Shown here piece after piece: positions 56,662 to 64,000 of a DNA stretch of 64,000 nt. Origin of the DNA: Flavobacterium johnsoniae UW101 (lineage in GTDB: Bacteria; Bacteroidota; Bacteroidia; Flavobacteriales; Flavobacteriaceae); NCBI RefSeq assembly GCF_000016645.1, contig NC_009441.1:2666001-2730000 (forward strand), written 5' to 3'. Each line of letters starts with the position of its first letter. Positions within the stretch are counted from its first letter, which is position 1. Below the pieces are notes generated by a model. That model was not told where the DNA came from. It saw only the letters and a list, made by a program, of their open reading frames with translations, and made no database searches. The position numbers and the translations under genes were made by a program.

Positions 56662-56734
56662 ATTAAACTCTTTAAAAGAATAAGTTTAATAGTTTAAAAT
56701 AGAAAATAGCTTACATTTTTATGCACTATAATAT

Positions 56735-56764
56735 AAAGGCGGATTTTATCCGTCTTTTTTTATA
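56735..56764 (+). terminator. Terminator after the PagL-like gene
   Basis: AAAGGCGGAT pairs with ATCCGTCTTT (one G-U) with a TTT loop, followed by a T-tract. Confidence 0.88.
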
Positions 56765-56824
56765 TCCTATAATGTTAAAATGAAAGAAAATATTTATAAT
56801 TATTTTATTTAAATGAAATAAAAA

Positions 56825-56867
56825 GACTACATTAGTCGCAATAACAAAGTGTAGGTTATAATCTACA
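56825..56867. promoter_or_regulatory. Two dyads before tssN
   Basis: GACTA-CAT-TAGTC (56825-56837) and TGTAGGTTATAATCTACA (56850-56867, one mismatch) lie 35-78 bp before the tssN ATG. They may form an operator pair. No perfect TAnnTTTG box is present between them and the gene; the closest is the near-match GATAGTTTG immediately before the ATG. Confidence 0.4.
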
Positions 56868-56902
56868 TTTTGTTTTAGTGAATTTATATATGATAGTTTG
56901 AA

Positions 56903-57901
56903 ATGGTAAAAAAACATGTATTGAGTCTTATTGATATCAGGCTCATTGTATTCTTAATTGTAATTGTGGCACTGTGTGCTATTCTAACCCTGCTGATTAG
57001 TGATAAAGTAGAAGATTTTGCGAAAAAGTACAAAAAGAAATTTTATGGATATATCTTATTATTTGTTTTAATCTATACCCTTATAGCATTTTTAGGATAC
57101 AATAAACTCTTTATTGAACTTAGAAATGAATTTATTTTTTATCAGGCAGCTTCTTTGTTATTAGGAAGTTTACATGCATGGTTCTATCGTGAATTTTTTC
57201 AGGAGTTTAATCTAAAAAAATATAGTGTTGAGTTACTATTTTCTTTTATCGTTCCGCTGTATTCAAGCATTTTATTTGTCATTATTTATACATTTTTAAA
57301 CGGAATAAATTTTACGCTTTTAATGAGCGCGCATTTTTTGGTCTTCGTTATTCCAACTTGTATCTATATGGTATTTTGTTTTATGATGCTGATACCGCCA
57401 AGAAAATATATTACATGGACCCCCGAAAAATCGTATTCAGCAATAAAAGACGACGAAATGGAGGCTATTGTATTGATTACTTTTTTAATAAAGAAAAGTT
57501 ACGATGATACAGAATATACTTCAATAAGAGTACAAGCCCCTGTGAAAGTAAGTTTTGGACGCTTGTTTTTTCTTGCCGTTGCAGGATATAACAGGCAAAA
57601 CGAAGGTGAACATATCGATTTGCAGATGCCTGATGGAAAAGACTATAACTGGGTATTTTATTTACAGTCTAAATGGTATGAAAACACCCGCTATATAGAT
57701 GCTGCATACGATGGAGCAATGAATCAAATTACAGAAAACTCAGTAGTAATATGCCAGCGTGAAATTGAGAAAAATGCACCTCCGGAAAAAAAGAAAAAAA
57801 CAGATCAAAAACTGTATGGTGTCGATTCGCATAATGAGGGGGCTGATCAGGAAAAGTTTGACGAATTAAAAGAAACAGAAAAGGAAGCAGCTATAAAATA
57901 A
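56903..57901 (+). CDS. tssN: TssN-family type VI secretion protein
   Basis: A 332-residue protein with five N-terminal membrane segments (about 8-165), for example IRLIVFLIVIVALCAILTLL and SVELLFSFIVPLYSSILFVI, and a soluble C-terminal domain with MEAIVLITFLIKKSYDD and KVSFGRLFFLAVAGYNR. It matches TssN, a component of the Bacteroidota-specific T6SS subtype iii whose role in membrane-complex assembly is not fully defined. The rest of the apparatus is not in the window. Genes for spike tip, effector and lipoproteins follow co-directionally. Confidence 0.82.
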   Translation: MVKKHVLSLIDIRLIVFLIVIVALCAILTLLISDKVEDFAKKYKKKFYGYILLFVLIYTLIAFLGYNKLFIELRNEFIFYQAASLLLGSLHAWFYREFFQEFNLKKYSVELLFSFIVPLYSSILFVIIYTFLNGINFTLLMSAHFLVFVIPTCIYMVFCFMMLIPPRKYITWTPEKSYSAIKDDEMEAIVLITFLIKKSYDDTEYTSIRVQAPVKVSFGRLFFLAVAGYNRQNEGEHIDLQMPDGKDYNWVFYLQSKWYENTRYIDAAYDGAMNQITENSVVICQREIEKNAPPEKKKKTDQKLYGVDSHNEGADQEKFDELKETEKEAAIK

Positions 57902-57948
57902 TCTTTGGAATCAATAAACATTTAAAAATTTAACCGCCGTTAACGAAT

Positions 57949-58812
57949 ATGGAAAAAAACGAAGACAAAGAAAAAAAGAAACAACAGGTTTTATTTGTAA
58001 GCCAGGATTATATACTGCCGTTTCGGCCTCTTGAACTCAATCACGAGTATTCAGTTTTGTACACAATCGAAAAAGGAGATAAAAAAGAAACCTTTGAGCA
58101 AAATTTTAGTTTAAGGAGATTAAAACCTGACAGCAGTCAAAATAAATATCATTTTATTCAAATTGATAAAATATCAGAATTATTGGTTGATGGAAAACCC
58201 GTAGATTCAAGAGCTTACAAAGTGGCTGAAAAAACTGCCGAACTGCTGTATCCCTTAAGAATCGTGGTAAACAAATACGGAAAATGGGTAGACATAAATA
58301 GTTACTATAAACTAAAAGAACGCTGGGAAAATCAAAAAGAAGCCATTAAAGAACTATTTGATGGAAAAACCTTTGAGATGTTAGCCCAAAATATCGAAAA
58401 TGCTATCGAAGATGACAAATCTCTAGTAGGATTAATTTCCGGAAATTGGTTTTTAAGAGCCTATTTTAATGGAATACACAGAGCCTATACCCGAAAGTTT
58501 GAAAGAGAAAGAACCTTGTATTTTCCTGTTGCTGCCGAAGTTGAGGATATTGAATTTTCGATTGTTCAAAAAGTAAATCCTTATTTAAATGACTTAAACC
58601 AAATAGAAGTAACTCAAACAGGAGAATCAGAAAGTGAATATTTGAATGGAAACTATACAGCAGGATATTTTTTAAATCCTAATAATTATATCATTGAGTA
58701 TTTGCATTTAGAATGTGATTTTGAGGATATAGATCAAAGAAATACAATAGAGGTTAAAAATCTGGACGAAAGTGAAATTTTTGTTGATTCAGGTATATCA
58801 CTTTTAATATAA
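57949..58812 (+). CDS. T6SS-cassette protein of unknown function
   Basis: A 287-residue soluble protein with a charged N-terminus (MEKNEDKEKKKQQ). Visible segments are ILPFRPLELNHEYSVLYTIEKGD, YPLRIVVNKYGKWVDINSYYKLKERWENQ and NGNYTAGYFLNPNNYIIEYLHLECD. I do not recognise a family. Its place between tssN and the PAAR-like gene, 47 and 18 bp from its neighbours, suggests a role as effector adaptor, chaperone or spike-associated factor; this is inference. Confidence 0.75.
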   Translation: MEKNEDKEKKKQQVLFVSQDYILPFRPLELNHEYSVLYTIEKGDKKETFEQNFSLRRLKPDSSQNKYHFIQIDKISELLVDGKPVDSRAYKVAEKTAELLYPLRIVVNKYGKWVDINSYYKLKERWENQKEAIKELFDGKTFEMLAQNIENAIEDDKSLVGLISGNWFLRAYFNGIHRAYTRKFERERTLYFPVAAEVEDIEFSIVQKVNPYLNDLNQIEVTQTGESESEYLNGNYTAGYFLNPNNYIIEYLHLECDFEDIDQRNTIEVKNLDESEIFVDSGISLLI

Positions 58813-58830
58813 AATAAAAAAATATTCATT

Positions 58831-59310
58831 ATGAGTTCAAAATATGTTGTTGTAGACGGTGCTTTGTGCAAGTGTAAGTTTAGTGAAGACACAAAAGCCA
58901 CTGATATTTTACTGGTAAAATCGCAGAAAAAGCATTTTGCAAATGATAAAGGAGCTAATAAAAAACTTATTGCCACAACCAAAGAAGTCAATCAAACCTT
59001 AAAGAAAGGCACATTTGGCAAATGCACTTTGCAGCCAACATCAGGCGGGAATGTTCCTTGTGTTGCATTGCCGCTAAAATGGGATAATCCTTATGAAAAA
59101 ATTACACTAAGCAATCAGGGTAAAATTTTAACCGAAGACAGTAAAGCAGCATGTAATATAGGCGGACCGGGCTGTATTGAAATTTTTAAACACGGACAAA
59201 CAGCCGAAGTAGGAAGCGGGCAGATGCAAAAAGCAGATCGTGATGCAGTAAAACAAATAAATCCGCTGTTAAATCCCGACGATTTAGATGAAAACGGTAT
59301 TTGTTTTTAA
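58831..59310 (+). CDS. DUF4280 (PAAR-like) spike-tip protein
   Basis: A 159-residue protein that matches the DUF4280/PAAR-like domain: VVVDGALCKCKFSEDTK at the start, FGKCTLQPTSGGNVPC and a CNIGGPGCIEIFKHGQ segment, with several Cys that could bind a metal at the tip. PAAR-like domains cap the VgrG-type spike of T6SS and carry effectors. The effector gene begins 17 bp downstream, so it is its probable cargo. Confidence 0.85.
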   Translation: MSSKYVVVDGALCKCKFSEDTKATDILLVKSQKKHFANDKGANKKLIATTKEVNQTLKKGTFGKCTLQPTSGGNVPCVALPLKWDNPYEKITLSNQGKILTEDSKAACNIGGPGCIEIFKHGQTAEVGSGQMQKADRDAVKQINPLLNPDDLDENGICF

Positions 59311-59327
59311 ATAAAATAAGAAAAATT

Positions 59328-61691
59328 ATGGCAAAACTAAAAATATTTGGAAAAGCCAATCCTGTGGTTGGTACTAAAGAATTTTATTCAATTAATGATC
59401 TTTTTGGAAATTCAGCTTCTACTCAATTCAACGAACCAAATTTTGAAAGCATATCAGATAATCAGGTAAAATGGAGTATCTGGGTATTGTATGGAAAAAG
59501 CTGGAAAAAAGCTACAGAAAATAATAAAACCGGCTTAACAGTGCCTTACACTTTTTCTCAAAAAAGCTTAACTAGAAAAGGCATTAGAATGCTTGTTGAA
59601 GCCAATGGCGAAAAAGCTGTCCTTGATATTGTAACACAAAAAGCATCTAAGGGAAAAATACTGCATGTAGATTTATTAGACAACAATTACAACAAACCCG
59701 CCAGACCATTTGCTTATGGCGACTGGATTATTGCGCGTGTACATTGTGTTGATATGGAGCTGATGCCTGTAAAGGTAACTTTATGGGAAGACGACGGCGA
59801 TAAAGGCAAAAAAAACACAACAAATCTAAAAATAGAACAGAAAAAAGGAGCAGTAAAAAACGGACAAGCCGATGTTGCTTTTTATCTGGATCCAAGTCAT
59901 AAATGGCTTGCAAATGCTAAACTGGCTCCCGGAGATGAAAACGAAGGAGAATTTCATGAATATTATGTAACAGCAGAAATTTTTGAAAAAGTCTCTAAAA
60001 GAATTGCCAGTAAAAATACCAATGTGCCAAACCCTGATTATAAAAAAGAACCAGAAGCAAAAAAACAAACTCCGGCAGAGCAAAAAGGACCGTCTAAAAA
60101 AGAAACCAAAAAGATAGCCCTGTCAGACAAAAAAGTTCAGGATTATCATGAACAGAAAATTGTTGTGAAAAATGAAATCTCAAAAAATCCTGTCTGGGAA
60201 AAGATTAATAGTTTTATGATGGTGGGCGGTGAGGATTCTATTTGGAATAAGAATCATAAAGATGGAGAATGCCCAAATTGTATTGCTGCTGTAAAGGCAG
60301 GACAATTAAAAAAAATATTTACAAAAACAGATCTGACTATTTTAGAAACTGTTGGCGCAATATATACAAAGTATATGAAAGAGCTGGGTATGGATACCTG
60401 CTGGAACAAAGCGCACTTTTTTGCGCAGGCAGTTGTAGAGAGTGGCTTACAAATGAAACTAAAAAATGGAGAAAGTTTTAATTGGTACTTTCAAGACTTG
60501 ATTGATACTTTTGGCAAATTTCAAACTGAGGAAGGCAAGAAAAAGGCAAAAGAATGGGGGCGAAAAATTAAAAATAGAAAAGATCCACAAGCAGTTGACG
60601 TTACTCCAGAAAATGAAAAAAATATTGCTAATTGGGCTTATATGCCAGATTATAAAACAGGTAAGAGCTTAGGGAATAAAGGAGGTAATGATGGATGGGA
60701 TTTTAGAGGAAGAGGATTATTGCAATTGACAGGAAGAGGTGGTTATGAATATGCAAATTCTTATACATTAAAAATAGGATCTGATATTGTTAACTATCCA
60801 GAATTGGTAGGAACAGATATAAGAGTTGCAGTTTTATCTTCTATGGCTTTTTTTAAATGGAAGGGGTTAAATACAATTGCAAATGGGACGACGGATGTAA
60901 AAGGAAAAATTTGCCCTCAAGTTGGGAATAATGTTAAAGTAAAAGATAAAAATGGAAATGATTCTTCAAATTATGAAGAAAAACAAGATGTTTTTACAAA
61001 TATTACTTCCAAAGAATTTTTAATAAATACATGTAAGTGGAATAAAAATATATCACGCAAATGGCATGAGCCAGTAGATAATCCTATGTCAACTCTTTAT
61101 ACACAAAGTGGGAATGGTGGAAAATCTGGGGAACATTGGGGCTTATTCGGAAATACAAGAAATGGTAGTGTGCATCAAGGGTTGGATTTATTTGTTGAAC
61201 TAGGAAGTAACGTATATTCTTGCGTTGAGGGTGAAGTATATAAAATTGAAACCCATTCAGGGTATGGAAAAACGGTTACAATTAAAGTAACAGATAAGGA
61301 GGCTTTTTATAATCGCAGAAGAGAATATAAGATATTATATTCAGTTGAAGGAGAAAAAATTCAGGGAGAATATTTTGATAAAAATCAAGACATATTTCTA
61401 TTCTATGCTCATTTGCGAAAAGTATTGGTAACTAAAGGACAAAAGGTTGAAGCTGGGAAAATTATTGCCCATAGTGGAGTTTCAGGTGTAGATTCTGGTA
61501 CATGTGCACCGCATTTACATTTTGAGATTTTTACTACTGTATATGCAGTTGGAATGGGATTGAATTACAGATGTAATCCTGGGTTTTATGTGCACTTTAA
61601 AGGTGCATCAGAACAATCAAAACAAGAAAAAGACTTACAAAAGAAAATATCAGAAAAAGGAAAAACCATAGAGATTAATGGAAAAGATTAA
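59328..61691 (+). CDS. T6SS effector with GH19-like and M23 peptidase domains
   Basis: A 787-residue protein in three parts. Residues 1-250 are a marker/Ig-like region starting KLKIFGKANPVVGTKEFYSI, followed by a Lys/Pro linker (about 240-270). Residues about 340-560 match a GH19 chitinase/lysozyme-like domain (HFFAQAVVESG with catalytic Glu near 372; FRGRGLLQLTGRGGY near 458). Residues about 605-760 form an M23/LytM endopeptidase with zinc ligands His616 and Asp620 (HQGLDL), His695 (YAHL) and His729/His731 (HLHFEI). It should cut glycan and peptide bonds of peptidoglycan. The start is ATG 59328; earlier starts overlap the PAAR gene. The 3' half is visibly more AT-rich. Confidence 0.85.
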   Translation: MAKLKIFGKANPVVGTKEFYSINDLFGNSASTQFNEPNFESISDNQVKWSIWVLYGKSWKKATENNKTGLTVPYTFSQKSLTRKGIRMLVEANGEKAVLDIVTQKASKGKILHVDLLDNNYNKPARPFAYGDWIIARVHCVDMELMPVKVTLWEDDGDKGKKNTTNLKIEQKKGAVKNGQADVAFYLDPSHKWLANAKLAPGDENEGEFHEYYVTAEIFEKVSKRIASKNTNVPNPDYKKEPEAKKQTPAEQKGPSKKETKKIALSDKKVQDYHEQKIVVKNEISKNPVWEKINSFMMVGGEDSIWNKNHKDGECPNCIAAVKAGQLKKIFTKTDLTILETVGAIYTKYMKELGMDTCWNKAHFFAQAVVESGLQMKLKNGESFNWYFQDLIDTFGKFQTEEGKKKAKEWGRKIKNRKDPQAVDVTPENEKNIANWAYMPDYKTGKSLGNKGGNDGWDFRGRGLLQLTGRGGYEYANSYTLKIGSDIVNYPELVGTDIRVAVLSSMAFFKWKGLNTIANGTTDVKGKICPQVGNNVKVKDKNGNDSSNYEEKQDVFTNITSKEFLINTCKWNKNISRKWHEPVDNPMSTLYTQSGNGGKSGEHWGLFGNTRNGSVHQGLDLFVELGSNVYSCVEGEVYKIETHSGYGKTVTIKVTDKEAFYNRRREYKILYSVEGEKIQGEYFDKNQDIFLFYAHLRKVLVTKGQKVEAGKIIAHSGVSGVDSGTCAPHLHFEIFTTVYAVGMGLNYRCNPGFYVHFKGASEQSKQEKDLQKKISEKGKTIEINGKD

Positions 61692-62871
61692 ATTGATAAA
61701 ATTTGCTTTATTATTTATTTGTTTCCTTACAATGATAAATTGTAAGGATGATAACAAAAGTGTGATTTCAAATATTAAAATAGAGACTACTAAAAAATAT
61801 AAAGAAGTGGTTTTTACAAAAAAATATGAGAAAAGAGATGGTGTAAAAGAATTAAATATTAGATATAAGAATTTTAAACTTAAGTTTAGATTTATTGAAG
61901 ACATTACATTGTTACAATTTATTGTAGATGATAACATTGTTTCTAATTGGAAACAAATTTTATTCAATTTTGAATATTTGCCTGATAACTATGATGGAAT
62001 TAGATTATTATTTGATGAGAGTAATTCTAATGGATTATTATTATTGCCAGGTTATACAGAGGAGTTTCCTAATTTGATTGTTTATGAATTTGATAAGAGT
62101 CATTTTTCATATTCTAATAATTCCAATATAAAGAATGAAGATTTAAATAAAATACCTTTTGAAAAATTAAATGAAGAATGGAAGAAAGGCTCTTTTGAAG
62201 CAAATAAAAAATCCAATAAATATTTTTTAACTTTTTTTGATGCTTCAAAAAAGACCAACTTAAATTTTGAAAACTCCAAATCTTATGAACTATTACAGGA
62301 AACAGAAATAAAAAAATATATAGATAAAGTTTTATTATTTGAAAAAGATAATTCTGATCATCAGTCTTTTCTTGAAGAATTTGAAAAGAGAATCGAAAAG
62401 GAAGGGTTCAAAATTATTTTTGACAAGAACTGTGATCTTAATGATGATAAAATTCAAGATAAAATACTTGTTTTTTCTAATGAATTAGCTGAAAATTTCA
62501 AGCCAAGTGATTACGAAGAATCTATTGTTTGTGTTTCTATTTTAGGAAAATTATATCAAAATAAAAATATTATTGTAAAACACTATATAGGTAATGTTGC
62601 AGTTGGGTTTAATGATATTAAAATAAAAGACAATTTTTTTACAATAGAACAAGTAAATAGTGATGGTTATTCAACGGTTAAAGAATACACGACATTTAAG
62701 TTTTTTAGAGAGATCAATCAAATTATTCTTTATAAATATACTAGAATTGAAACTTCAAGGAGTGGAGAAAATGAGAGCGAAAAAAGCTATAATTATGAAG
62801 TGAAAAATTTCGGAAATATTTTATTTGAAGACTATAATTCTGAAACTATTTTAGAGAAGTGTAAGGGATAA
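61678..62871 (+). CDS. Lipoprotein, probable immunity protein
   Basis: A 397-residue lipoprotein with lipobox MINC (acylated Cys about residue 22). The gene overlaps the effector gene by 14 bp and is markedly AT-rich (about 22% G+C in a sampled 60-bp stretch). Immunity proteins against peptidoglycan-cleaving effectors are periplasmic or membrane-anchored, as expected for this lipoprotein. No enzymatic motif was seen; the acidic, Asn/Lys/Phe-rich composition is unlike the metabolic genes. Confidence 0.8.
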   Translation: MEKIKLIKFALLFICFLTMINCKDDNKSVISNIKIETTKKYKEVVFTKKYEKRDGVKELNIRYKNFKLKFRFIEDITLLQFIVDDNIVSNWKQILFNFEYLPDNYDGIRLLFDESNSNGLLLLPGYTEEFPNLIVYEFDKSHFSYSNNSNIKNEDLNKIPFEKLNEEWKKGSFEANKKSNKYFLTFFDASKKTNLNFENSKSYELLQETEIKKYIDKVLLFEKDNSDHQSFLEEFEKRIEKEGFKIIFDKNCDLNDDKIQDKILVFSNELAENFKPSDYEESIVCVSILGKLYQNKNIIVKHYIGNVAVGFNDIKIKDNFFTIEQVNSDGYSTVKEYTTFKFFREINQIILYKYTRIETSRSGENESEKSYNYEVKNFGNILFEDYNSETILEKCKG

Positions 62872-63028
62872 ATAAACTTTATGAGTGTAAAATTGTTGTA
62901 ATTGATTATTCAAGGCAAAGAATTAGTTGAAGATTTTAATTTTTGGAATTCTTAATAGATTTCATCAATTAACACATGAGAGTATACTGTTGGGTACATA
63001 TTCAAACAAGATAAAAAATAGATATTTT
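62872..63028. other. 157-bp spacer between the two lipoprotein genes
   Basis: AT-rich and without an open frame longer than a few codons or any hairpin followed by a T-tract. No promoter box is evident. Confidence 0.5.
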
Positions 63029-64000
63029 ATGAAAACATATAATTTATTACTATTTTGTTTTTTTACATTTTTTTTAAGCTGTAAAGACAAAGTAAATGAT
63101 GAAAAAATAGTCAACAATCAAAAAAAAGATAGTTTAAATATTGATGTAGCAGAAATAAAAAAAATAATACAGCTTCAGAAAAATGCAAATTATATAGATT
63201 ACCGTCCTGATAATCCTTATCTCCCTACAGAAAAAGATCTTCTGATTCTTATTCCATTTGTGGAGCAGGAATTAAAAAAAGCGGGCTATAAAACTTTACC
63301 AAGTAATCAGTTTGAAAGCAGAATAAAAAATCTTGTAAAAGATAATAAAACCAAAAACTACAATTCTTTTACTACAATTTTTTTAAATAAACTGGATAGG
63401 ACGGATAAAACATTAAATGAATTTGAATTTGATTTAAATAATCAATTTGCTGTTAAAAAATATAATTTTATGACTCCAATGCTGTTTTTGGAAGATGTTA
63501 TAAAAATTAAAAAAGATAACAGCTATTCAATTAGTGTTCCTCATTATATAATTGCAAGAAATAAATATTTATTCAATGACAGCAAATCTGATTTGGACTG
63601 GCTTCTTGTTAATGATCAGGATTTTTTAAAAAGTTTAGTTAATTCTTTAGGATATGATAAAGAACCCCGAATAAATAAATTGTTGTTGGAAGATTATTAT
63701 AAAATGCTTAGTACATCAAAGCCTTCTAAAAAAGAAAAAATAGGAGCATTTTTCTTTACAATAGATCTCAATAATAATTTTTGTATTAGGCAAGGTTTGA
63801 TTGATTATGTGAAAAATAATACTACTGTAAATGATAATAGACTTTTATATGCTTTAGACGATTATTCTTATGCTTTATATGGCGATAATTTGAATAAAAT
63901 TTATGGAAGCGATGATCCTGCTAAAATGTTTAATGATGTAGATAAAGCTCATATTGTTGCTGTAATTGCAAGTATTGAGGTTCCTGCAATTGTAAAGTAT
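63029..64000 (+). CDS. Second lipoprotein of the T6SS cassette (partial)
   Basis: An open frame of 324 codons that runs to the window end without a stop. It starts MKTYNLLLFCFFTFFLSC, with a lipobox FLSC (Cys18). The mature part is Lys/Asn/Asp-rich, for example NPYLPTEKDLLILIPFVEQ, and has no motif I can name. It may be a second or alternative immunity protein, or an orphan immunity gene left by an earlier effector exchange; both are inference. Confidence 0.75.
   Translation, partial: MKTYNLLLFCFFTFFLSCKDKVNDEKIVNNQKKDSLNIDVAEIKKIIQLQKNANYIDYRPDNPYLPTEKDLLILIPFVEQELKKAGYKTLPSNQFESRIKNLVKDNKTKNYNSFTTIFLNKLDRTDKTLNEFEFDLNNQFAVKKYNFMTPMLFLEDVIKIKKDNSYSISVPHYIIARNKYLFNDSKSDLDWLLVNDQDFLKSLVNSLGYDKEPRINKLLLEDYYKMLSTSKPSKKEKIGAFFFTIDLNNNFCIRQGLIDYVKNNTTVNDNRLLYALDDYSYALYGDNLNKIYGSDDPAKMFNDVDKAHIVAVIASIEVPAIVKY

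Noticed and set aside
59301..59327. Upstream TTG start for the effector gene
   Set aside because: It would overlap the PAAR-like gene and add nine residues not needed; ATG 59328 begins the typical N-terminus.
61650..61967. Antisense open frame across the effector/lipoprotein junction
   Set aside because: AT-rich coding regions open frames on the other strand by chance; there is no supporting signal.

Overview
The window is a Bacteroidota chromosome segment and most resembles Flavobacterium. It is AT-rich, and several genes have the Bacteroidota -7 promoter box TAnnTTTG with no clear Shine-Dalgarno sequence. Family-level markers agree: fused SecDF, DUF5723 barrels, a DUF4350/DUF4129/SpoIIM/MoxR/DUF58 cluster, and TssN of the Bacteroidota type VI secretion system (T6SS subtype iii). 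No rRNA, tRNA, CRISPR array, transposase or integrase was seen.

Layout. 0-0.75 kb: a SatD-family/DUF3307 pair on the minus strand, divergent from HMG-CoA lyase (958-1824) across a phased array of TATTAC/GTAATA half-sites. 1.8-6.5 kb: a small hypothetical gene, a lipoprotein/DUF5723 pair and guaB. 6.5-18.3 kb, minus strand: L,D-transpeptidase, the block Rel - Fur-like - purA - nudK, an RNA methyltransferase, a phosphatase-family protein and an S41 protease. 16.3-23.2 kb: DUF58, DUF3828-like, MoxR, DUF4350, DUF4129 and SpoIIM, with RDD divergent. 23.3-24.8 kb: a secreted protein and a TRIC-type channel. 24.9-34.5 kb: a surface polysaccharide locus (FemAB-like acyltransferase, sugar aminotransferase, CDP-polyol phosphotransferase, CDP-ribitol-type synthase, flippase, three glycosyltransferases, FdtA-type ketoisomerase) next to ftsE. 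35.5-42.5 kb: TPR protein, PhzF-like, plug-less TonB-receptor-type barrel, GNAT, GreA-like factor. 42.9-46.5 kb: tandem asnB and a glutaminase-defective asnB paralogue. 46.7-56.7 kb: M16 peptidase, gyrB, mdh, secDF and a PagL-like lipid A deacylase. 56.9-64 kb: a T6SS cassette of TssN, an unknown protein, a PAAR-like tip, a two-domain peptidoglycan hydrolase effector and two lipoproteins, of which the first overlaps the effector and is the likely immunity protein.

How the genes work together. The polysaccharide locus appears to combine a 3-amino-3,6-dideoxyhexose branch (FdtA-type plus aminotransferase) with a ribitol- or glycerol-phosphate branch (IspD-SDR fusion plus CDP-polyol phosphotransferase), so a teichoic-acid-like phosphodiester in a Gram-negative surface glycan is plausible. 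The T6SS cassette encodes a spike tip carrying a GH19-like and an M23 domain, followed by a lipoprotein placed to protect the producer's periplasm.

Most interesting items: (1) the strictly 14-bp-phased operator array between satD and the HMG-CoA lyase gene, with SatD itself showing class III cyclase-like motifs plus a helix-turn-helix; (2) the asnB tandem paralogue that lost Cys2, Arg and Asn of the glutaminase site but kept the synthetase site; (3) the dual-enzyme T6SS effector cassette; (4) the CDP-ribitol-type genes; (5) a dispersed CTTTG-rich element placed in sense orientation directly before three unrelated start codons.
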